A DNA stretch of 16,265 nt from CAYRUP01 sp964578975 (lineage in GTDB: Bacteria; Pseudomonadota; Gammaproteobacteria; DSM-16500): the NCBI GenBank assembly GCA_964578975.1, contig CAZOFA010000053.1:1-16265 (forward strand), written 5' to 3'. Each line of letters opens with the position of its first letter. The stretch's first letter is position 1. The notes beneath the pieces are model-generated. The model ran no database searches. It was given only the letters and a program-made list of their open reading frames with translations, and was not told the DNA's origin. Of this stretch, positions 1-6,552 are shown piece after piece. The translations under genes and the position numbers were made by a program.

Positions 1-60
1 CAATCCAGAATCTCTTACGGCATAAAAACCTGGATTGCTTCGCTACGCTCGCAATGACGG
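1..60. repeat. Interspersed palindromic repeat, copy at left edge
   Basis: An 8-base arm (1-8, caatccag) is complementary to 30-37, and the right arm continues through gcttcgctacgctcgcaatgacgg to 60. The same right arm recurs at 8797-8825 and its complement at 16213-16243. The window starts inside the element, so its left arm is probably cut off. It lies about 50 bp beyond the 3' end of pyrD. No coding potential is seen in 1-106. Confidence 0.8.
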
Positions 61-106
61 ACAAAAAGGCACGTCGCGGGATGACGCGTAATTTCGGGAA
101 GGAGTG

Positions 107-1102
107 CTAAGTCATGCATTTTTTGATCAATGCAGGGCCTTGATAAATTAATCCTGAATAAAGTTGAATGGCGCGGGCACCCGCGGCAAATTTTTTTTCG
201 GCATCAGTATGTGAAAAAATTCCACCACAGCCAATAATTGGAATTTTATCCTGTAATACGGCATACAGTTGTTTGATCGTTTCAGTGGAGCGCGCGCAAA
301 GCGGCTTACCACTCAAGCCACCTTTTTCTTGTGCGAGTGAATCTTCAATGCCTTCACGACTTAATGTGGTATTCGTCGCAATCACGCCATCGATATTTTG
401 TTGCAGCAAAACATGCGCCAACGTCGATAATTCCTCAGAGGTTAAATCGGGTGCAATTTTCACCACCAGCGGGACATATTTTTTATTTAACTGAAAATAA
501 TGTTGTTGTGCGTGTTTCAATTGTTGTAACAATGAACGTAATAATTCTCCATGCTGCAAATCGCGCAAACCGGTGGTGTTGGGTGATGAAATATTAATGG
601 TGACATAACTCGCATACTGCGCAACCGCATTAAAACCCAGCAAATAATCCTCTGTCGCTTTTTCGAGGGGCGTATCAAAATTTTTTCCGATGTTGACGCC
701 TAATATGCCGCGATAAGTGGATTTTTTTAATCGCGCCACGACATAATCCAATCCTTTATTATTAAATCCCATGCGATTAATCAGCGCTTGTTGTTTCGTT
801 AAACGAAACAATCGCGGTCGTGGATTGCCGGGCTGAGGTCTCGGTGTCACGGTACCGATTTCAATAAAACCAAAACCTAAATCACCTAATGCATCGATGT
901 AATCACCATTTTTATCCAATCCTGCGGCGAGACCCACCGGATTTTTAAATTCCAATCCCATGAGGTTTAAGGGTGCCGATTTTTTTTTAAAAAATTTTGT
1001 GAGCTTAAGTGTGTGTGCCAATTTCAACAGATTCAACGTCGCATAATGCGCGGTCTCTGGATCTAAACAAAAAAGCATTGGTCTAATGAGTGAATACATC
1101 AT
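107..1102 (-). CDS. pyrD: Dihydroorotate dehydrogenase (quinone), class 2
   Basis: Oxidises dihydroorotate to orotate in pyrimidine synthesis, passing electrons through FMN to membrane quinone. The 331 residues match the usual class 2 length. The N-terminal helical extension (about residues 2-30), which docks class 2 enzymes on the inner membrane, is present. Visible motifs are VGLAAGLDKN (56-65, FMN contact), the NISSPNT segment (169-175) with the presumed catalytic base Ser172, and IIGCGGI near the C terminus (FMN phosphate). Two adjacent ATG codons (1100-1102 and 1097-1099) could start it; the first is used here. The gene begins 3 bp after the uvrD stop codon, so the two are probably cotranscribed with likely translational coupling. 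The stop is TAG at 107-109. No clear terminator follows, only a weak CGTC/GACG hairpin near 72-86. Assignment is firm. Confidence 0.97.
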   Translation of the reverse strand: MMYSLIRPMLFCLDPETAHYATLNLLKLAHTLKLTKFFKKKSAPLNLMGLEFKNPVGLAAGLDKNGDYIDALGDLGFGFIEIGTVTPRPQPGNPRPRLFRLTKQQALINRMGFNNKGLDYVVARLKKSTYRGILGVNIGKNFDTPLEKATEDYLLGFNAVAQYASYVTINISSPNTTGLRDLQHGELLRSLLQQLKHAQQHYFQLNKKYVPLVVKIAPDLTSEELSTLAHVLLQQNIDGVIATNTTLSREGIEDSLAQEKGGLSGKPLCARSTETIKQLYAVLQDKIPIIGCGGIFSHTDAEKKFAAGARAIQLYSGLIYQGPALIKKCMT

Positions 1103-1105
1103 AGT

Positions 1106-3250
1106 TTATTCTGTCACAAAACTTGCAATTAACCACTTCGTGCCGTTGTTTTCAAAATTCACTTGCACACGCGCATGCTCACCACGCCCCTCACATTGCA
1201 ACACAATGCCTTTGCCAAATTGACGATGCGTGACTTGTTGTCCGATGCGCAAACCATCTTGTTGCAAAGAAGTTGCAACTGGTTTTTGCATGGTCGGCGT
1301 GACTTTTGTTTTCAGGCGCACTTGCTCTAAACATTCAGACGGAATTTCTTTCAAAAAACGCGACGGACGATGATACACTTCTTTGCCGTGCAAACGTCGC
1401 GCTTCTGCATACGTCAATATCAGTTGACGCATCGCGCGTGTCATGCCCACGTAACACAACCGACGCTCTTCCTCTAATTTGTTCGGATCTTCCATGGACA
1501 TATAATGCGGAAATAATCCATCTTCACAACCGCATAAAAATACCATGGGAAATTCCAATCCTTTTGCAGAATGTAATGTCATAAGCTGCACACTGCTTTC
1601 AAATTTTTCTGCCTGACCTTCACCCGCTTCCAGGGCCGAATACGCAAGAAATGCGGTGAGCGGCGTCATATCAATCATCGTGTCATCACGCACAAATTCG
1701 GATGCCGCATTCGCTAATTCTTCTAAGTTTTCAATACGTGCTAAACCTTTTTCGCCTTTTTCTTTGCGATAATGTTCGATCAACCCACTGTTTTGAATCA
1801 CATGTTCGACTTGTTCATGCAACTCCAACATTTTTGTATCTTGATCTAACGTTTCAATTAATTGTAAGAAAAATTCTAACGCGTTTGCTGCACGTGCCGT
1901 GAAAAAATTTTGTTGCAACAAATTTTTTGCCGCTTGCCACAATGAAACTTGATGTTGCGTGGCATGCTCACGCAATGCAATCACGGTTTTATCGCCCACA
2001 CCGCGTGTCGGTGTATTTACCACACGCTCGAAAGACGAATCATCGTCACGATTTGAGAGCAAACGTAAATAACCCAACGCATCTTTAATTTCTTGGCGCT
2101 CAAAATAACGCAACCCACCATACACGCGGTACGGAATACTGTATTGCATCAACGCTTCTTCCAGTACGCGTGATTGCGCGTTGGAGCGATATAAAATTGC
2201 CACATCACTCAACGAATAACCTTGTTTTTGCCAATCACGCACCCGATTCGCCACAAAACGCGCTTCATCTAAATCATTAAACGCGGCATACACCACAATC
2301 GGTGGACCTTCATCACCGGTGGTCCATAAATTTTTTCCCATGCGTCCCGAGTTATGCGCAATCAATGCATTGGCGGCGGCTAAAATTCTTCCCGTCGAAC
2401 GATAATTTTGTTCTAACCGCGTGATGACGGCGCGCGGATAATCTTTGCTAAAACGTAAAATATTTTCGACCTTAGCACCACGCCATCCGTAAATTGATTG
2501 ATCATCATCACCCACCACCATGACATGATTTTCTTTTCCGGCCAGTAAACGAACCCATGCATATTGAATCGCATTGGTATCTTGAAATTCATCGACTAAA
2601 ATGGCGCGAAAACGTTGTTGGTAATGCAATAAAATGTCCGGTTTGGTTAACCAGAGTTGATGCACTTTCAACAACAAGTCAGCAAAATCAATCGAGCCTG
2701 AGCGTTGGCACGCTTCTTCATACGCACGATAAATTTTGATTAAGGTGCGCGCGGTCACATCGCCATAATCGGGCAAATGTTCTGCACGTAATCCTTCATC
2801 TTTTTTGCTATTGATAAACCATTGCGCTTGCTTGGCGGGCCAACGATCTTCATCCAGACCCAGTGTATTAATGATGCGTCGCACCAAACGTAATTGATCA
2901 TCACCATCTAAAATTTGAAAACCTTCGGGCAAATTGACATCGCGCCAATGCATGCGTAACAATCGATGCGCAAGACTGTGAAATGTGCCAACCCACATCG
3001 ATTGTGCATCGGGACCTAAAAGATTTTCGATGCGTCCACGCATTTCTTTCGCGGCTTTATTGGTAAAGGTCACCGCAAGAATATTAAACGGTGATAAACC
3101 TTCTTGCTCTACCAACCAAGCAATGCGGCTGGTTAATACACGTGTCTTGCCACTGCCCGCACCGGCCAACACCAATTGATGGCATAAAGGTGCTTTCACC
3201 ACATCGCGCTGGGCGTCATTCAGAGAATCAAGTATGATAGCGTTTGTCAT
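1106..3250 (-). CDS. uvrD: DNA helicase II UvrD
   Basis: SF1A 3'-5' DNA helicase acting in nucleotide excision repair and methyl-directed mismatch repair. At 714 residues it is close to E. coli UvrD (720) and appears collinear with it throughout. Motifs in order: Walker A AGAGSGKT (29-36), motif Ia VTFTNKAAKEM, motif II DEFQDT (about 220), motif III VVGDDDQSIYGWRGA, motif IV LEQNYRS, motif V TLHSAKGLEF, motif VI VGMTRA, and a C-terminal region containing GQQVTHRQFGKG, the Tudor-like RNA-polymerase-binding fold of UvrD/PcrA proteins. The C-terminal match and FERQEIKDAL segment favour UvrD over Rep. The start at 3248-3250 gives the expected N terminus; the upstream sequence offers only a weak Shine-Dalgarno. 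It is transcribed away from engB, with 27 bp between the start codons, and runs into pyrD. Confidence 0.97.
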   Translation of the reverse strand: MTNAIILDSLNDAQRDVVKAPLCHQLVLAGAGSGKTRVLTSRIAWLVEQEGLSPFNILAVTFTNKAAKEMRGRIENLLGPDAQSMWVGTFHSLAHRLLRMHWRDVNLPEGFQILDGDDQLRLVRRIINTLGLDEDRWPAKQAQWFINSKKDEGLRAEHLPDYGDVTARTLIKIYRAYEEACQRSGSIDFADLLLKVHQLWLTKPDILLHYQQRFRAILVDEFQDTNAIQYAWVRLLAGKENHVMVVGDDDQSIYGWRGAKVENILRFSKDYPRAVITRLEQNYRSTGRILAAANALIAHNSGRMGKNLWTTGDEGPPIVVYAAFNDLDEARFVANRVRDWQKQGYSLSDVAILYRSNAQSRVLEEALMQYSIPYRVYGGLRYFERQEIKDALGYLRLLSNRDDDSSFERVVNTPTRGVGDKTVIALREHATQHQVSLWQAAKNLLQQNFFTARAANALEFFLQLIETLDQDTKMLELHEQVEHVIQNSGLIEHYRKEKGEKGLARIENLEELANAASEFVRDDTMIDMTPLTAFLAYSALEAGEGQAEKFESSVQLMTLHSAKGLEFPMVFLCGCEDGLFPHYMSMEDPNKLEEERRLCYVGMTRAMRQLILTYAEARRLHGKEVYHRPSRFLKEIPSECLEQVRLKTKVTPTMQKPVATSLQQDGLRIGQQVTHRQFGKGIVLQCEGRGEHARVQVNFENNGTKWLIASFVTE

Positions 3251-3277
3251 AGTCAGCCATTTTATAAGTTTTTAATC

Positions 3278-3874
3278 ATGAGTAAACCAAATTATCAAAC
3301 CGCACAGTTTATCTTAAGTGTGGCGAGTTTATCACAACTTCCGCCGGATCGTGGCGTTGAAGTTGCATTTGTGGGGCGATCAAACGCGGGCAAATCGAGT
3401 GTGTTAAATCAATTAACCCAAAATAAAAGTTTAGCGCGCGTGAGTAAAACACCCGGGCGTACGCAAATGATTAATTTATTTCGTCTGGATGATGAAAGAC
3501 GGTTGGCGGATTTGCCCGGTTACGGTTATGCAAAAGTGCCGCCTGAAATGAAAAAAAAATGGCAAGCCTTGTTGGATGATTATTTGCGTTCGCGTCAATG
3601 TTTGAAAGGATTAATTTTGGTGATGGATATTCGTCATCCGCTCAAAGAATTTGATCTGCATATGTTGAGTTGGGCGAATCAATGCAATCTTGCGGTGCAC
3701 ATTTTGTTAAATAAATCGGATAAATTAACGCAGCGTGTCGCGAGTCAAACATTGCGTGACGTCACAACCGCACTTGCAACCTATCACAGTGCCATGAGCG
3801 TTCAAACTTTTTCTGCACTGAAAGGCAAAGGTGTTAAAGAATTGCGTGCGCAGTTGGATATTTGGCTTGATTAA
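3278..3874 (+). CDS. engB: Ribosome biogenesis GTP-binding protein EngB (YihA/YsxC)
   Basis: Small TRAFAC-class GTPase needed for maturation of the large ribosomal subunit. The 198 residues match the family length. G-motifs are all visible: G1 GRSNAGKS (33-40), G2 region TPGRTQ (58-63), G3 DLPGYG (78-83), G4 NKSD (about 146), and a G5-like SALKGKG near the C terminus. The sequence just before the ATG (tttttaatc) has no recognisable Shine-Dalgarno, so initiation is probably weak or the leader very short. The 27-bp gap to uvrD leaves almost no room for two promoters; at least one must lie inside the neighbouring coding sequence. A small hairpin (3886-3900) followed 7 bp later by a run of seven T lies downstream and could be a poor terminator. 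Confidence 0.96.
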   Translation: MSKPNYQTAQFILSVASLSQLPPDRGVEVAFVGRSNAGKSSVLNQLTQNKSLARVSKTPGRTQMINLFRLDDERRLADLPGYGYAKVPPEMKKKWQALLDDYLRSRQCLKGLILVMDIRHPLKEFDLHMLSWANQCNLAVHILLNKSDKLTQRVASQTLRDVTTALATYHSAMSVQTFSALKGKGVKELRAQLDIWLD

Positions 3875-3927
3875 ATAAAAAAAATCGTGAAAAATTCGCG
3901 CCAGACCTTTTTTTAGGGAAGATGACA

Positions 3928-5727
3928 ATGTCTCACGCGCGCACGGGTTCTCCATTTTTCGATTTCACTTATGCATTCTTAAATCAAACATCAACTTTTA
4001 TAAATACAAAGACGGAAGATTTTACTCAAGCGCAACTTGCATTAGTGACACTTGCAACCTATACCATGTTAAAACGTTCGATTAAGTCAGCACTCTACAG
4101 TAATTATCGTCATGCGCGTCGTTTTGGAGTCACGCAAACTATTATTGATAACGGAAATGATTTCAAAGAAACGCTGCAACAATTTCCGCACACCGCACGC
4201 GAAAAATTACAAAATGTTTTTTTTAATAGCGCAGTTAAAATACCCATCGTAGGGCCATTCGTAAAAGCCTATGAAAATGAACAAATTGAAAAAGAATTAA
4301 AAGAAGTGATCAAAACCACCACCGGTCGAAGACTGAGAAATCGATTTACCGGATTGCGATTACCTTTCGATGGAAAAGCGAGGATAGCAATTCTGAAAGA
4401 GGTTGATTCACAACTCTCGACCACTCAAAAAGGCAAACCGCCTGAAAAAATCGATGCAATGCCCAATCAAGAAATGAAAGGATTACTGAGAGGCATCACA
4501 AATCGATTTACCGATGCTGATCCTACACAAGCGGAACTCGTCAGCAAAGATTGTGAAGCGCAAGTGATTGCTTGGATGTTTAGCTATTTCAAAGGTGAAT
4601 ATCCTATCCTGCCTCAACAAACGTTTCTATCTGCAGAAAAAAAAGATTTTTTTTCTTCCATGGCTTCTCTGTGTAACAGATTAAACATACGCGCTAATCA
4701 ACCCACATTGCTACCGCCTGGATTTCTGACTAATGATGGGGCGGAAAGTAATGACATCGCCATTTGCATGGCTGTGGCAGCAGCGCGTGATGCTGGAATT
4801 CAACAACCCGAAATTATTGTTCCTGCATCCATACATCCGTGTTTTAAACAATTTGCCGCGAAATATGGGGCAAAATTGATTGAGGTTCCCGTCAATCAGG
4901 CAACCGGAAAAGCGGATGTGGATCGCATGCGTCGAAAAATTAATGACAATACGTGTTTAATTGCAGGTTCGGCTCCTTCTCTTCCACATGGGGTTTTTGA
5001 TCCCATTGCTGCATTAGCGGATCTTGCCAAAGAACAAAATATCCCACTTCACATGGATGCAAGCATTGGATTTTCACAAATTTTTGCGCGCGAAGCTTGG
5101 TCCGACTTGCCGTATTATGATTTTGAAACAGCAGGAATCACCAGTATTGCTTGCAACATTGAATTAGCATCCGTCGTGCTATTTAATCATCAAGCTTCGA
5201 ATGCACCTAAAGTCAAAACACACGGACATTTTGATTGGATGGGCAGCACAATTCCAAACGGTCTTGCTGCAAAAACCAAAGCCAGCATGGAATTGATTGG
5301 TGATGAACGATATTTCAATATAATGAAAGCTCTTTTGTTAATGACGCTTAGCTTGCAAAACGTTCTCAAAAAGATACGTCAGTGCAGAATTGTTTATCCG
5401 GTTGAATCAACGATCGTATCAATCGATACGCCTGGTGTTAATTCGCATCTCGTTGCCGCAAAATTAATAGAAGCAGGATGGGAGGTAAAACCACACTTGC
5501 CGACCGGATTTCATTTTTGTGTGACTCGCGAGCATATTAAAATGCACCTTGATGGAAAAGATTTTATGAATCTATTTAAAGAAGCATTAAATAGAGCAAT
5601 CAGTTATGCGCAACAGCATCCTACAGAACGCCCTGCAAATCTGCTTCCATTTTGCGATACCGTATCAAGCGCAGGATATAGCGCAGTCAATGCGACTATC
5701 CCGGCGTTAACACTCCGACGTCGTTAA
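3928..5727 (+). CDS. Sphingosine-1-phosphate lyase-like protein, apparently lacking the PLP lysine
   Basis: Belongs by sequence pattern to the fold-type I PLP-dependent decarboxylase group, closest to sphingosine-1-phosphate lyase (SPL), including the Legionella effector LegS2; about 600 residues is SPL-like. Numbering from the ATG at 3922: LTNDGAES (269-276, the SPL GGTES region), a histidine in PASIHP (305) like the PLP-stacking His, GSAPSLPHGVFDPI, LHMDAS with Asp379 for the pyridine nitrogen, and HFDWMGSTIP corresponding to the SPL TDWxGG segment. The SPL signature around the Schiff-base lysine (SADTHKYGYAPKGSS) should follow ITSIA, but here ITSIACN runs into IELASVVLF, so the lysine and several neighbours are absent. 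The reading frame is open, so this looks like a pseudoenzyme rather than decay. AGGGAA at 3915-3920 is spaced 7 nt from the ATG at 3928 but only 1 nt from that at 3922, so 3928 is chosen. Family is confident; function unknown. Confidence 0.85.
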   Translation: MSHARTGSPFFDFTYAFLNQTSTFINTKTEDFTQAQLALVTLATYTMLKRSIKSALYSNYRHARRFGVTQTIIDNGNDFKETLQQFPHTAREKLQNVFFNSAVKIPIVGPFVKAYENEQIEKELKEVIKTTTGRRLRNRFTGLRLPFDGKARIAILKEVDSQLSTTQKGKPPEKIDAMPNQEMKGLLRGITNRFTDADPTQAELVSKDCEAQVIAWMFSYFKGEYPILPQQTFLSAEKKDFFSSMASLCNRLNIRANQPTLLPPGFLTNDGAESNDIAICMAVAAARDAGIQQPEIIVPASIHPCFKQFAAKYGAKLIEVPVNQATGKADVDRMRRKINDNTCLIAGSAPSLPHGVFDPIAALADLAKEQNIPLHMDASIGFSQIFAREAWSDLPYYDFETAGITSIACNIELASVVLFNHQASNAPKVKTHGHFDWMGSTIPNGLAAKTKASMELIGDERYFNIMKALLLMTLSLQNVLKKIRQCRIVYPVESTIVSIDTPGVNSHLVAAKLIEAGWEVKPHLPTGFHFCVTREHIKMHLDGKDFMNLFKEALNRAISYAQQHPTERPANLLPFCDTVSSAGYSAVNATIPALTLRRR

Positions 5728-5753
5728 AAAAAGAACGCGATTGCGCAACCACT

Positions 5754-5769
5754 GTCATGCTGGCATGAC
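5754..5769. repeat. Small perfect palindrome downstream of the SPL-like gene
   Basis: GTCATGC and GCATGAC flank a 2-base centre. It lies 26 bp after the stop codon of the SPL-like gene and has no T-tract, so it could be a 3'-end hairpin, but a terminator role is not supported. Confidence 0.4.
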
Positions 5770-5829
5770 CTAGTTCCCATTCGCATTCATTAAACTTTCC
5801 ATTTATTACAAATTGATTACATCGCTTCA

Positions 5830-5898
5830 CCCCCTCTTTCGCTTAATCATTTTTCCGGTTAATTATGATTTTATTAAGCAATTAAATGAGGGGTTTTT
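5830..5898 (+). promoter_or_regulatory. Leader with possible Shine-Dalgarno-sequestering hairpin
   Basis: The strong Shine-Dalgarno GAGGGG (5888-5893, 5 nt before the ATG at 5899) is exactly complementary to CCCCTC at 5831-5836. A second pair of arms, GCTTAAT (5841-5847) and ATTAAGC (5873-5879), nests inside it, with a 25-nt loop. In RNA the two helices would close over the ribosome binding site; the GAGGGG-TTTTT end could also act as an attenuator. What controls the switch, if it is one, cannot be seen. Confidence 0.4.
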
Positions 5899-6321
5899 AT
5901 GGCCACTGAGAGATCTCCGTTACTTACTATTCATTGTAAAGAGCAGAAAAGTATCAAGCCTATTACACCTGCTGAAGTAGAATCAGACTCCGATGATGAG
6001 TCACTATCAGAGGGAGGGGAAAGTGTAACTCGATTAGAAGAGGAATTATCTAGAACTAGCTCATTAGAACATTTAAACCCTGATAGACGATCACTCGATT
6101 CCAAAACAGAGGAGTTATCTAGAAGCAGCTCATTAGAACAGTCAAACCCTGATAGACGATCACGCGATTCCAAAACAAGGGTAATGACTTATAATGCTTA
6201 CAACACTAAAAAATCTTCTTGGATTGTTTCTGTCTGTTCTGCTTTATTTTCTTGCTGTCCAAGCGCTGAAGAAAAGACTGTAGACAAAAGAGCCTCTCCA
6301 GTCCGAGCAAGGATGAGATAA
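5899..6321 (+). CDS. Unrecognised Ser/Glu-rich protein with two 23-residue tandem repeats
   Basis: No family is recognised. The 140-residue product is polar and probably disordered: an acidic patch (DSDDES, about residues 29-34), then two near-identical 23-residue units (48-70 and 71-93, each EELSR-x-SSLE-xx-NPDRRS-x-DSKT), then a short hydrophobic, cysteine-containing stretch (WIVSVCSALFSCCPS, about 109-123) and a basic tail. The N terminus ERSPLL (4-9) fits the eukaryotic acidic dileucine pattern [DE]xxxL[LI]. There is no signal peptide. The strong Shine-Dalgarno at 5888-5893 and the in-frame repeat support a real gene. Low complexity, eukaryote-like motif and location beside an SPL homologue would fit a secreted effector, but this is inference. 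Confidence 0.65.
   Translation: MATERSPLLTIHCKEQKSIKPITPAEVESDSDDESLSEGGESVTRLEEELSRTSSLEHLNPDRRSLDSKTEELSRSSSLEQSNPDRRSRDSKTRVMTYNAYNTKKSSWIVSVCSALFSCCPSAEEKTVDKRASPVRARMR
6040..6177 (+). repeat. 69-bp in-frame tandem duplication (2 units)
   Basis: Units 6040-6108 and 6109-6177 are directly adjacent, nearly identical at the DNA level, and encode the two 23-residue repeats. The high DNA identity suggests a recent duplication or ongoing homogenisation. Confidence 0.85.
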
Positions 6322-6437
6322 CCTCGAGTTTAAAGCGCATCAAATCTATGTTGCAAACCTGTTGAATTAAGAAAAATTGTTCGATATGCTGGCAGACTGC
6401 GATGATCAAAGCGGGTCAGGTCAGTCTTAACCCCTTG

Positions 6438-6464
6438 AAAAAAAGGGCTCTATCAGAGAGCCCT
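6438..6464 (-). terminator. Rho-independent terminator reading on the minus strand
   Basis: Arms AGGGCTCT (6444-6451) and AGAGCCCT (6457-6464) form a perfect 8-bp stem with a 5-nt loop. Seven A on the plus strand (6438-6444) become a U-tract only for minus-strand transcripts. Both flanking genes (5899-6321 and 6553-8592) are on the plus strand, so it has no obvious client. In the plus direction the hairpin has no T-tract directly after it. The rest of the 231-bp spacer 6322-6552 holds nothing else I recognise. Confidence 0.55.
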
Positions 6465-6552
6465 CTAGAATGAGAATACCAAAAAGTCTTTTTTCGCATC
6501 TTCATCACTCGTCGCATAAACCACTAATTTTAGGCAAATGGAGTAATACGTA

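Noticed and set aside
72..86. Terminator for pyrD
   Set aside because: Only a 4-bp CGTC/GACG stem is available; the minus-strand T-run is separated from it by several bases.
3886..3914. Rho-independent terminator after engB
   Set aside because: The 6-bp stem contains a G-U pair, and the T-run begins 7 bp past the stem, so it does not fit the normal form.
5842..5866. Possible PmrA-type direct repeat (cTTAATcaT ... gTTAATtaT) upstream of the repeat-protein gene
   Set aside because: The half-sites begin 16 bp apart rather than the 11 expected for the Legionella PmrA site as I recall it, and AT-rich spacers yield such matches by chance.
5931..6173. 80-codon antisense open frame opposite the Ser/Glu-rich protein
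   Set aside because: It is the mirror of the 69-bp tandem repeat and has no ribosome binding site; the plus-strand frame has a strong one.
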